From Marinobacter szutsaonensis (GTDB lineage Bacteria > Pseudomonadota > Gammaproteobacteria > Pseudomonadales > Oleiphilaceae): DNA of 64,000 bases. The first letter of the stretch is position 1. Every line of letters starts with the position of its first letter. The stretch covers positions 372,001 to 436,000 of the forward strand of contig NZ_BAAAFC010000002.1 in NCBI RefSeq assembly GCF_039523335.1. Direction: 5' to 3'. This document shows positions 17,134 to 25,667 of this stretch, piece by piece. Below the pieces are notes generated by a model that had not been told where the DNA came from, did not search any database, and was given only the letters and a program-made list of their open reading frames with translations. The position numbers and the translations under genes are program-made.

Positions 17134-18747
17134 ATGGCCAAGGTGATTGCTTCAGACATTCTGGTGGTTGGCGGCGGGCTGGCGGGCATTGTCACCGCTC
17201 TCGAAGGCCTGCGGGCCGGGAAAACCGTCACCTTGGCGGACCGGGACACCGAGGAACGCATGGGCGGCCTGGCACTCTGGGCCTTTGGCGGCATGATGCT
17301 GGTGGATACACCCTTGCAGAAGCGAATGAAGATTGCGGACACGCCGGAAATCGCCCTGGGCGACTGGCTCAGCTTCGGCGAACTGGCACCCGATGATGAG
17401 TGGCCACTGCAATGGGCTCGCTACTACGTCGAGCACTCCCGCAGCGAGGTCTACGACTGGCTGAGCAACGAAGGCATCAAGTTCCTTCCCGCCGTGAACT
17501 GGGTGGAGCGGGGGCGCTTTGGCGATGGCAACCGGTTGCCCCGTTACCACGTGGTGTGGGGTACTGCCCGGGAGTTGGTCCGTTGTCTGCTGGCAGCCCT
17601 GCACCGGGAGAATACCGCGGGCAGACTCACCCTGCTGCACGAGCACCGCATCACCGAACTGGACCATGAGGCCGGCAAGGTCAGCGGTGCCCTGGCCATC
17701 AACGAGGCTACTGGTGAAGAGGTGCGCCTGGCGGCTTCCTCTGTGGTTCTGGCAACCGGCGGCATCAACGGTAGCCATGAGCAATGCCGGGCCAACTGGC
17801 CCGGTGACCGGCCGCAACCCGCCCGCATGCTGAACGGGGCTCACCCATACGCGGATGGCCGCATGCATCACTGGGTTGCGAACAGTCTGGATGGCCAGAT
17901 CACCCATGCCGGGGAAATGTGGAATTACGCTGCCGGTTTCCCGCATCCGTATCCGCACTTTCCGGGCCACGGGCTATCCACCATTCCCTGTAAATCGGCC
18001 CTGTGGCTGAACCACCGGGGAGAGCGGATCGGCCCGGAGCCCCTGGTGACCGGGTTCGACACCCACTGGTTATGCCAGCGGGTGGCGGAACAGGAAAAGC
18101 CCTGGACCTGGCACCTGCTGAACTGGCGCATCGCCGCCAAGGAATTTGCCATTTCCGGCGCCGAGCACAACGCCCGCATCCGGGACAAGCAGTTCCCCCA
18201 GTTTGTGAAAGAGTTGTTGCTGGGTAACCACGCGTTGGTTCGCCAGATGCAGCACGAAAGCCGTGACTTCCTGGTTGCGGATACCCTCGCCGACCTGGCC
18301 GGTAAGATGAACGCGCTGACTTGCTCCAACGACATTAGCCCGGAGACGCTCCAGGCCTCAGTCGATGCCTTCGACGCCAACTTCGCCGCCGGCACCAGTC
18401 TGCACAATGATCCCCAGATCCGGATGATCCAGCACGCAAGGGAATGGAAGCCGGACCGCCTGCGTACCTGCAAACCGGCCCCGCTGCAGAAACCGGGCGC
18501 CGGCCCCTACATTGCCATCCGCATGCAGCTGATCACCCGCAAAAGCCTGGGTGGCCTGCAAACTGATCTGCAGAGCCGCGTTCTCAACGGCCAGGGAACG
18601 CCCGTTGAAGGCCTGTACTGTGTGGGAGAGGCCGCAGGCTTTGGTGGCGGTGGTGCAAACGGCAAACGCTCCCTGGAAGGCACCTTCCTGCCCGGTTGCA
18701 TCATGACGGCGCGGGCCGCAGTCCGCTCGATTGTTTCAGGAGGCTGA
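17134..18747 (+). CDS. FAD-binding dehydrogenase, fumarate reductase/KsdD-like
   Basis: 537 residues. An N-terminal Rossmann dinucleotide motif (ILVVGGGLAGIVTALEGLRAG) and a closing FAD stretch (GLYCVGEAAGFGGGGANGKRSLEGTF, in two parts) mark the FAD_binding_2 family, which includes fumarate reductase subunits and 3-ketosteroid dehydrogenases. The substrate is unknown. ATG 17134 puts the Rossmann fold at residue ~8; the longer frame to 17059 enters the operator. It precedes a ThDP-dependent enzyme by 81 bp and is divergent from the AraC gene. Confidence 0.85.
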   Translation: MAKVIASDILVVGGGLAGIVTALEGLRAGKTVTLADRDTEERMGGLALWAFGGMMLVDTPLQKRMKIADTPEIALGDWLSFGELAPDDEWPLQWARYYVEHSRSEVYDWLSNEGIKFLPAVNWVERGRFGDGNRLPRYHVVWGTARELVRCLLAALHRENTAGRLTLLHEHRITELDHEAGKVSGALAINEATGEEVRLAASSVVLATGGINGSHEQCRANWPGDRPQPARMLNGAHPYADGRMHHWVANSLDGQITHAGEMWNYAAGFPHPYPHFPGHGLSTIPCKSALWLNHRGERIGPEPLVTGFDTHWLCQRVAEQEKPWTWHLLNWRIAAKEFAISGAEHNARIRDKQFPQFVKELLLGNHALVRQMQHESRDFLVADTLADLAGKMNALTCSNDISPETLQASVDAFDANFAAGTSLHNDPQIRMIQHAREWKPDRLRTCKPAPLQKPGAGPYIAIRMQLITRKSLGGLQTDLQSRVLNGQGTPVEGLYCVGEAAGFGGGGANGKRSLEGTFLPGCIMTARAAVRSIVSGG

Positions 18748-18828
18748 GCCCCTCTCATCGCAAACTCGCAGCCCCTGCAAGAATTAAAAGATCTATAACC
18801 CCGAATTTGGAAAGCTTGGAGAACAACA

Positions 18829-20487
18829 ATGACAAACGGCGCACAAGCCCTGATGAAAACCCTGGTGGATGCCGGTGTTGAGGTCTGCTTCAGCAACCCC
18901 GGCACCAGTGAAATGCACTTTGTGGCCGCCCTGGATGACGAGCCGAAAATGCGGGCTGTTCTTGCCCTGTTCGAGGGGGTCGCCACCGGCGCCGCTGACG
19001 GCTACGCCCGCATGGCCGACAAACCCGCCGCCACGCTGTTGCACCTGGGCTGCGGGCTGGGCAACGGCCTGGCCAATCTGCACAACGCCCGTAAGGGAAA
19101 GGTGCCGGTGCTGAACATTGTTGGCGACCACGCCACCTACCACGTGAAATACGATGCCCAGCTGCAGTCTGATATCGAGACCGTTGCCCGCAACGTTTCC
19201 CCGGGGTTTGTGCGCACGGCCAGGAGCACCGAAACCCTGTGCCGGGATGCTGCCGAAGCCATCGCTGCCGCCCGCACGGCGCCCGGGCAGGTAGCCACAC
19301 TGATACTGCCAGCCGATGTGTCCTGGGGTGATGGCGGTGAGCCCAGCGCACCCCTGGCGCCGCCGACGCCGGAGGCAGCAGACGACGTCACGGTGGAGGC
19401 CATTGCCTCCGCCATCCGTTCCGGCAAGAAAACCGCGCTGCTGATGGGCGGTCATTCCCTGCGAGAACCGAGCATGCTGGCGGCCGCCAAACTGGCCGCG
19501 CACAGCGGCGTGACCCTGCTGGCGGAAACCTTCCCCACCCGCATTGAGCGGGGCGCCGGGCTGCCTTACATCGAACGCCTGGCCTACCTGGCCGAGCTGG
19601 CCACGGTGCAACTGACGGACGTGGAACACCTGGTGATCGTGGACTCCAAGGCGCCGGTCTCCTTCTTCGCCTATCCCGGCAAGAAGAGCTACCTGGTGCC
19701 GGATACCTGCCAGGTACATACCCTGGTGGCCCCCGACCAGGACATCCTGGCCAGCCTGAACAAACTCAATGACGCCGTCGGTGCCAGCCAGGCGGAACCG
19801 AAGCTACAACCCGAGAAACGGCCGGGCCGGCCACGCGGCAAACTGACCGCCGAGAAAGTCTGCAAAGCGGTAGGCGAGCTGATGCCGGAGAACGCCATCA
19901 TCGTTGACGAGGGCATCACCTCCAGCCTGATGCTCTCGGTGATGACTGCCGGCGCACCCCGCCACGACATGATCACCCTCACCGGTGGCGCCATCGGCCA
20001 GGGCCTACCCAATGCGGTAGGCGCTGCCGTGGCCTGCCCGGACCGGCCGGTAATAGCGCTGATCGGCGATGGCACTGCGATGTACACCATCCAGGCGCTG
20101 TGGACCATGGCCCGGGAACAGCTCAACGTCACCTCCATTATCTTCAACAACGCCTCGTACTCGGTGCTGAACATCGAGCTGGAGCGGGTAGGCGCGGAAG
20201 AGGCGGGCGAAAAAGCCAAATCCCAGCTGGACCTGCGCGGCCCGGTGATCAATTTCGCCGAGATGGCCAACGGTATGGGCGTTCACGCTGTGCGGGTACA
20301 CACCGCGGAAGAGATGGCAAAAGCCCTGGAATACGCCCAGAGAATGCCCGGGCCACACCTGATTGAAGCGATGATTCCGGAATCGCTGAGTGGTGTGAAG
20401 CGCCGGATATTGCCGTGGATGCTGCGCTCATTGCCCAGCCTGCCGCTGTCGGTTTCCAGGGCGTTGAAGCGCAAGCTGGCGCCCTGA
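18829..20487 (+). CDS. ThDP-dependent enzyme, acetolactate synthase-like
   Basis: 552 residues with the three-domain plan of the acetolactate synthase/benzoylformate decarboxylase superfamily. The N-terminal Pyr domain has the catalytic Glu (LALFEGVATGAADGYAR). The C-terminal PP domain has the ThDP/Mg motif GDGTAMYTIQALW ... NVTSIIFNNASY. It is unlikely to be the biosynthetic enzyme, since a separate ilvGM with an attenuator is present at 45-47 kb. It is paired with the flavoprotein and is more probably a catabolic 2-oxo-acid decarboxylase or lyase; the substrate cannot be told. The C-terminus adds a basic tail (SRALKRKLAP). Confidence 0.85.
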   Translation: MTNGAQALMKTLVDAGVEVCFSNPGTSEMHFVAALDDEPKMRAVLALFEGVATGAADGYARMADKPAATLLHLGCGLGNGLANLHNARKGKVPVLNIVGDHATYHVKYDAQLQSDIETVARNVSPGFVRTARSTETLCRDAAEAIAAARTAPGQVATLILPADVSWGDGGEPSAPLAPPTPEAADDVTVEAIASAIRSGKKTALLMGGHSLREPSMLAAAKLAAHSGVTLLAETFPTRIERGAGLPYIERLAYLAELATVQLTDVEHLVIVDSKAPVSFFAYPGKKSYLVPDTCQVHTLVAPDQDILASLNKLNDAVGASQAEPKLQPEKRPGRPRGKLTAEKVCKAVGELMPENAIIVDEGITSSLMLSVMTAGAPRHDMITLTGGAIGQGLPNAVGAAVACPDRPVIALIGDGTAMYTIQALWTMAREQLNVTSIIFNNASYSVLNIELERVGAEEAGEKAKSQLDLRGPVINFAEMANGMGVHAVRVHTAEEMAKALEYAQRMPGPHLIEAMIPESLSGVKRRILPWMLRSLPSLPLSVSRALKRKLAP

Positions 20488-20616
20488 CAGACGCAATAGA
20501 CGCCATCAATTCCGAAGCGCCGCTTTGTTGAACACAGACTTGGCGGGTGGTTCCTATGCCGGTTAGGCTGAGACTTGTGCAGAACCATCATGGCATCGGT
20601 GTCCTATGGAGGTGGA

Positions 20617-21210
20617 ATGAGGTTTCCCTCAAGCACAGCGTTTGCGCTGTTGGGCGCTGCACTGATTGCGATCAGTTACGGGCTCGCACGGTTTGCGTTC
20701 GGCTTGTTTGTACCCCCGATTCGGGCTGACCTTGAGCTCGGTGATGAATGCTGGTACCAGTATCGGTGTGGTGATAGCGGTGCCCGCGATTCTGTTCCTC
20801 TTCGGGGCCTGACGCTATGCCTATGCCTCGTTTGCCATTCTGGCACTTATCGGTGTGCTTGCCGCCCGGTTCTTCATTCCTTCCGTGTCTCGGGTCATGC
20901 CAGCGAACGCGGCACCGCCGCCTCCTATCAGCGCGGATCAGTGGTGGCGCCTTCTCAGGCTCTCGCTGTTCGCCTTCATGATGGGCTTTGTGTCGGCCGC
21001 CTACTGGATCTTCGCACCGGATCTTGTGGTCAACCTGGGAGCCATGCCGTCTGATGCCACCGGTTGGCTTTGGTTGGGCGTTGGCGCCGCCGGCCTTGGC
21101 GGCGCTGTGGTTGCCGATCTGGCTGATCGTAATAACCCGCCGGTGACCCAGGCGCTGATGTTGATGATGCTGGCAGCGAGCCTGGCGTTGCTGGCTGCGA
21201 GCCAGAGCAA
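20617..21210 (+). pseudogene. Decayed MFS transporter (YbfB-like)
   Basis: Remnants of a 12-helix major facilitator. It begins well (ALLGAALIAISYGLARFAFG ... PPIRADLELG). At about 20742 the sequence jumps frame, with loss of what should be several helices, to MNAGTSIGVVIAVPAILFLFGA. A TGA stop follows (about 20812), then RYAYASFAILALIGVLAARFF and the middle-loop and helix region (LRLSLFAFMMGFVSAAYW). The frame ends near 21200 without the last helices. At least one deletion/frameshift and one nonsense codon make it non-functional. Confidence 0.85.
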
Positions 21211-21315
21211 GAGACGGAAGAAGATGCCGGCCTGCAGGCCGCATACGACTATCAGCTTCAGAACGAGGAAGGCGAACCATACACGCCGGTCACCGGTAAA
21301 ACGGAGAGTTACTAG
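21205..21315 (+). pseudogene. Orphan C-terminal fragment fused to the MFS remnant
   Basis: In a frame different from the MFS remnant, codons from about 21205 read EQETEEDAGLQAAYDYQL and then an acidic/polar stretch to PVTGKTESY and a TAG stop (21313-21315). The composition is protein-like, and it looks like the tail of an unrelated gene brought next to the broken transporter by a deletion. The parent family is not recognised. Confidence 0.45.
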
Positions 21316-21333
21316 GGTGGATAGCCGGAACCG

Positions 21334-23319
21334 CTACTCCGGTGGTGTGTCGGTTGGTGCCGCCCAGCTGGTATAGCCAAGCTCCATCACTCGGGCGACC
21401 TCGCTATCGGGTATTACGGAAAGGTCGCCGAGTTCCAGTGGGTCATAATGGAAGGCGTAAAGGCGGGAGGTGAACTCGGCAATCGGCAGGGAGGCTTCGC
21501 CCCGGAATTCGCCGTTGTCGCGAGTTGAGCAGGTAATACCCTGGCCCCAGTCCTGGCCACTGTCGTTGTTGGGGTTAAAAAAATACACCCGCATCTCGTT
21601 CCGGGGGCTCAGGGCAACCCTCAGGATGCTGATGGCGTGGCGGCCCACAAAGCGGGCGGCACTGTCGGTGACGGCGATGCCCGCTGGCTGAGCATGGATA
21701 ACGGGTATATTGCCGTTGTAGAACGGGTGGTAGCTGGCGTAAAAATGCCGGATGAAGCCTTCGTAGTCCCGTATCTCACCGGTTCTGACATCGGCCACTA
21801 CGCGGAACCCGTGGCTCACCCACCAACCATAGAATTCCGGGTTGATCCAGCGATGGGCGTCGTCATCCCGGTTCTCGCACCGGCGCCACATCTCGCCGTA
21901 AATCCGGTCCAGATGGGGGATGAGGATCAGCGATACCGGGTCCACATCCACCGGTGTTCCCGTCACCAGGCCCGGCTTCAGGTCCCTGGAGGAGACCTCC
22001 TGGCCTTCGAACCGGCTCAGCACTTCGTTGTCCCGGGCTGCCCAGGTCAGAACCTGGAGTAGGTAATCGGCCTCGTTCGATGCCCACATTGAAAGACCAA
22101 TGGCCGACTGACAGGTAGGGTTGTTGCCCTGGCCAACACCCAGCGGTTGCCCCAGCAGATTTAGAACGCCGGCCAGCAGGAACACCCGGGGCGGCCTGGC
22201 ATCGCCAAAGGCTTCCCGAAGGGTTTGTTCGGTTTCCGGCGAGGGGTGCAGTTTGATTTGCCGCCATAGCGCCTGGGCCACAGAGGGCGTGAACAGCGAG
22301 CCGCGCTCCAGCATCATGGCGAGGCCGTAGACCGCCTGGCAGGTCTCGGGGTAGATGGCTTCGTCGATCAGGGTATGAACCAGCTCGGTGTAACAGTAGA
22401 GGTCGTCCAGGCCGGTCATGGTCAGCCCCAGTGCGTTGGGGATCAGCTCGTCCTGCGCACTGTCGCGCAGGAATCGGAGCATAACCGCGTGGTACGGGGA
22501 GGCCAGGCCCGTGTCGTGCATGCTGCGGGCAAAGTGGTCGGCTTCGGAAGCAAGGGCGAGGTCATCCATCGCCCTGAGGCGTTGTTCATACACCTGCAGT
22601 CCCGGGTCTTCAACGCTGCCCGGAGTGGGTGCGAACAGGGCCTTTACCAGGCGGGTGGCATCGGCGGTACCGGTGGTCTTTATCTTCGGGTCATAAAGGC
22701 ACTTGGAGATCTGGCCAATCATCTCGCAGATGCTATCGACCTGCACGGGGCCCTGGTCCAGCAGGCGCCACACCTCCGCCACCAGGCTGTCGAGCAGGCT
22801 TTCATAACCGAGATGGGAAATCAGATACCGGTAGAGGTCCTGAACAATTACCCCGAGCTGCTTCGGGCGTTCCCTGTCTGCCTCCCCGAGCTGGCCAGAC
22901 AGCAGGTCCAGGTTCAGGGCCATCACTTGGGTCAGAAAATGCCGTGCCTGCTCCGCGGAAATGCCGGGGTGAAAGTAGTCGCCCCGGATGACCGCAAGCA
23001 TGCGCAGCTCGCTGATGGCTTCTACGATGGTGGTGACAGGGCCAGAGGAGCGCAGAGAATGCTTGGCCAACGCCGGTTGCAGGATGGCGGGCTGGGCCCA
23101 GTCGCTGGTGCCGAAGATACCGGCGGATTCCAGCGAGCGGACCCGCCGATACAACGCATCAAAGCCGCCCGGCAAGGTCATCAGTACTCGGGTGCGCTCC
23201 AGCAGTCCCAGGCTGGACGCTTGGGGATCTGATCGGCGGGCGCGGGCGAATTCCGCCAGCGCCATGTCAAACTGCATCAATGCCGGCTTGAGCGCAGGGT
23301 CGGCGTCTTGGCGCCCCAT
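21334..23319 (-). CDS. Unrecognised 661-residue protein with papain-like Cys/His/Asn pattern
   Basis: I do not recognise the family. The N-terminal ~390 residues look all-helical. The C-terminal third has GQGNNPTCQSAIGLSMW (Gln397, Cys403), VGRHAISILRVAL (His561) and YFFNPNNDSGQDWG (Asn582). The order Cys-His-Asn, the Gln six residues before Cys, and the spacings (158 and 21) are close to papain (Q19, C25, H159, N175), so a cysteine-peptidase-like fold is a reasonable hypothesis. No signal peptide or transmembrane helix is evident. ATG 23319 has AAGGGAG 8 nt upstream. Last gene of the lemA-TPM operon, 20 nt after the preceding stop. Confidence 0.7.
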   Translation of the reverse strand: MGRQDADPALKPALMQFDMALAEFARARRSDPQASSLGLLERTRVLMTLPGGFDALYRRVRSLESAGIFGTSDWAQPAILQPALAKHSLRSSGPVTTIVEAISELRMLAVIRGDYFHPGISAEQARHFLTQVMALNLDLLSGQLGEADRERPKQLGVIVQDLYRYLISHLGYESLLDSLVAEVWRLLDQGPVQVDSICEMIGQISKCLYDPKIKTTGTADATRLVKALFAPTPGSVEDPGLQVYEQRLRAMDDLALASEADHFARSMHDTGLASPYHAVMLRFLRDSAQDELIPNALGLTMTGLDDLYCYTELVHTLIDEAIYPETCQAVYGLAMMLERGSLFTPSVAQALWRQIKLHPSPETEQTLREAFGDARPPRVFLLAGVLNLLGQPLGVGQGNNPTCQSAIGLSMWASNEADYLLQVLTWAARDNEVLSRFEGQEVSSRDLKPGLVTGTPVDVDPVSLILIPHLDRIYGEMWRRCENRDDDAHRWINPEFYGWWVSHGFRVVADVRTGEIRDYEGFIRHFYASYHPFYNGNIPVIHAQPAGIAVTDSAARFVGRHAISILRVALSPRNEMRVYFFNPNNDSGQDWGQGITCSTRDNGEFRGEASLPIAEFTSRLYAFHYDPLELGDLSVIPDSEVARVMELGYTSWAAPTDTPPE

Positions 23320-23339
23320 AGGGTTGGCTCCCTTCGTCG

Positions 23340-23957
23340 TCAGGGCAGAACCACCAGGTGATTGGGCAACTCATTGCGCTCGTGGGTGGCGGGCACGTGC
23401 TCTTTCAGTAGCTTGCCACAGGCGGCAATGCAGTCAAGAAACCCCTGCCGGGTCTGCCCCTCGCGCACTTTTACTGTGAAGTCTGCGACGATGCTCTCCC
23501 AAACCGAATTGTCCAGTACATCGGCAATACCCTGATCCACCAGAATCTCGACATAGCGTTCTGCTTCCGAGACGAAGATCAGCATGCCGGTGCCGCCTTC
23601 GGTATGGTGCAGGTTCTGCTCCAGGAATTGTCGCCGTGCGAGGTTGGACGCCCGCCAGTAGCGCACCTGCCGGGGAATCAGGCGGGTGTTTATGCCGGGC
23701 ATCCGGAACAGCAGGCTGAGCACGACGAACGTGCCCCACTGCACCAGCATGAGCATGTCGGCTCCGAACCAGTTCCCGAAATAATTGCCGATACCTGGCA
23801 CCAGTAACGCTAGAATGCCGGCCCAGACCAGTGGAATATAGCTGTAGTTATCCGATTGGGGCGTCAGCACGGTGACTAGTTCGGCGTCGGTTTCCCGTTC
23901 CACCTTATTGATGGCGGTGGCAACGGCTTCCTGATCGCTTTTGCTTAGTAATGTCAT
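23340..23957 (-). CDS. TPM-domain membrane protein
   Basis: 205 residues. A TPM (TLP18.3/Psb32/MOLO-1) domain is interrupted near its start by a two-helix membrane hairpin (YIPLVWAGILALLVPGIGNY; MLVQWGTFVVLSLLF). Family motifs are INKVERETDAELVTVLTP and TGMLIFVSEAERYVEILVDQGI. Such proteins are usually encoded with LemA and YgcG, as here. The biochemical role is unclear; a function in membrane-protein quality control or phosphatase-like activity has been proposed for relatives. Confidence 0.85.
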   Translation of the reverse strand: MTLLSKSDQEAVATAINKVERETDAELVTVLTPQSDNYSYIPLVWAGILALLVPGIGNYFGNWFGADMLMLVQWGTFVVLSLLFRMPGINTRLIPRQVRYWRASNLARRQFLEQNLHHTEGGTGMLIFVSEAERYVEILVDQGIADVLDNSVWESIVADFTVKVREGQTRQGFLDCIAACGKLLKEHVPATHERNELPNHLVVLP

Positions 23958-24017
23958 GATTGTGTCATTCTCATTGTCAGGTGAGGGGATTCAGCGTGCG
24001 AGGATGCCCATGTGGCG

Positions 24018-24776
24018 CTACCAGCCACCGGAGGCGCCACCGCCGCCGAAACCGCCTCCGCCGCCACCAAAACCGCCGCCGCCGAAGCCGCCGCCTCGGC
24101 CGCCCATGGCACCACCCAACAGTGCCGCACCTAACAGGGCAGCACCCCCGCGGCCACCACGGCCACCGCGACTGCCGATAAAGAACACCACCGCCATCAT
24201 GATGATGAAGAACAGCGCGACCATGCCGGCTTTGGGCTTCTCCTGCAGTGCAACAGGTTGCTGACCCTGCGGAGCTGCCATGGGCTCGCCGCCGAGCACC
24301 TGGATCATGGCGGCGGCGCCGTTAACGATACCGGCCTGAAAATCCCCCTGACGGAACGCCGGGGTAATGATGCGATTGATGATGACCGAGGAGTCGGCAT
24401 CAGTGAGCCGGCCTTCAAGGCCATAGCCCACCTCGATGCGGATTTTGCGTTCTTCCTCCGCGACGATCAGCAGGGCGCCGTTATCTTCGCTCTTCTGGCC
24501 GATACCCCAGTGCCTGCCCAGCTGGTAGCCGAAATCTTCAATCGGATAACCCTGCAGGTCCGGCAAGGTAACCACCACTACCTGTTCGGTGCTGGCCTGT
24601 TCATGGGCCTCGAGCATCTGGCTCAGGCGCGCTTCCACGTCAGGCGAAAGCATCTCCGCGCGGTCTACCACCCTGCCGGTCAGTTCGGGAAATTCCGGCG
24701 TTGACTGGGCCCAGACCGTGGCCGGCAGTAACACCAGTAATGTCAGCAACAGAGTTTTGTTCAACTGGACAATCAT
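24018..24776 (-). CDS. YgcG-type TPM-domain protein with Gly-rich tail
   Basis: 252 residues: a signal peptide (LLLTLLVLLPATVWAQ), an extracytoplasmic TPM domain (VVVTLPDLQGYPIEDFGYQL ... IRIEVGYGLEGRLTDADSS), one transmembrane helix (VALFFIIMMAVVFFIG), and a C-terminal Gly-rich tail of FGGGG repeats. This is the standard YgcG layout. Its ATG overlaps the lemA stop by one base (TGATG), so translation is coupled. Confidence 0.92.
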   Translation of the reverse strand: MIVQLNKTLLLTLLVLLPATVWAQSTPEFPELTGRVVDRAEMLSPDVEARLSQMLEAHEQASTEQVVVVTLPDLQGYPIEDFGYQLGRHWGIGQKSEDNGALLIVAEEERKIRIEVGYGLEGRLTDADSSVIINRIITPAFRQGDFQAGIVNGAAAMIQVLGGEPMAAPQGQQPVALQEKPKAGMVALFFIIMMAVVFFIGSRGGRGGRGGAALLGAALLGGAMGGRGGGFGGGGFGGGGGGFGGGGASGGW

Positions 24777-25396
24777 CAGAATTCCACCGCGGGCGCTTCA
24801 TCCGCGTTTTCTGTGGTGGCTTCGAAGTTGGCGCGAGGCTCGAGATCGCTATACAGCAGGCTGTGCCAGATCTTTCCCGGAAAGGTGCGCAGTTCGGTGT
24901 TGTACCGCTCCACCGCCTGGATGAAATCCCGCCGCGCGACGGCAATACGGTTCTCTGTGCCCTCAAGCTGGGCCTGAAGAGTCAGAAAGTTCTGATTCGA
25001 TTTCAGGTCCGGGTAGCGTTCTGAGACCGCCATCAGGCGGCTCAGGGCGCTGCTGAGCTCACCCTGGGCCTGCTGGAACTGCTTCAGCTTCTGGGGATTG
25101 TTGAGAATGCTCTCGTCGACCTGGATTGATGTCGCTTTCGAGCGCGCCTCAATCACCGCGGTGAGGGTTTCCTGCTCCTGCGCGGCGAAACCCTTTACGG
25201 TTTCGACAAGATTGGGAATCAGATCGGCCCGGCGTTGGTACTGGTTTTCCACCTGTGCCCAGGCTGCGGTCACTCGCTCATCGTAGGTGGGGATGTTATT
25301 GATTCCACAGCCACTAAGAAAAAGAACCAACGCCATCAGCGAGGTCAGCCGCCAGAAATTCCGTTGTTGTAACGGAGTGTGAAGGGTTCCAGTCAT
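24776..25396 (-). CDS. lemA: LemA family protein
   Basis: 206 residues. An N-terminal hydrophobic segment ends in a lipobox-like LFLSGC, followed by the LemA core of long helices (VTAAWAQVENQYQRRADLIP; NLVETVKGFAAQEQETL; ARRDFIQAVERYNTELRTFP). ATG 25396 follows GGAAAG by 6 nt; an upstream in-frame start would add 37 residues with no membrane logic. First gene of a four-gene operon with two TPM proteins and the large unknown protein. Confidence 0.93.
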   Translation of the reverse strand: MTGTLHTPLQQRNFWRLTSLMALVLFLSGCGINNIPTYDERVTAAWAQVENQYQRRADLIPNLVETVKGFAAQEQETLTAVIEARSKATSIQVDESILNNPQKLKQFQQAQGELSSALSRLMAVSERYPDLKSNQNFLTLQAQLEGTENRIAVARRDFIQAVERYNTELRTFPGKIWHSLLYSDLEPRANFEATTENADEAPAVEF

Positions 25397-25603
25397 AATC
25401 TTTCCATGATGTGGATGTATGAAGAAGGGCGTCCGCCCGGCCCGGGGGCGAAGGCAACGGAGTACCCGTGGAGATGGGGGCAAAGCCACTGTTTTCAAGG
25501 CGAACACTCAATCGCTGGCTTCCCGATGGGACACCATACACCGTTTCTCTTCAACCTACAGGGCATAACGGAAACAGTCGGCAATGTAAGGTTTCCTCCA
25601 GGC

Positions 25604-25641
25604 TTCAAAAACAACTAACCCCGGCAAAGAGCCAGGGTTAG
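25604..25641 (-). terminator. Intrinsic terminator of the acyl-CoA synthetase/liu transcript
   Basis: On the minus strand CTAACCC(T)GGC pairs with GCC(G)GGGTTAG around a 5-nt loop (hairpin 25615-25641), followed by TTGTTTTTG. It starts 26 nt past the stop of the acyl-CoA synthetase gene. No gene is seen between it and lemA (25397-25603). Confidence 0.8.
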
Positions 25642-25667
25642 TGTGTTCAAGCGAAGTGGGGGGCTGA

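Noticed and set aside
18829-20487. Calling this ThDP enzyme the biosynthetic acetolactate synthase
   Set aside because: A dedicated ilvGM with attenuator is present at 45-47 kb, and this gene has no small-subunit partner and sits with a flavoprotein under an AraC regulator.
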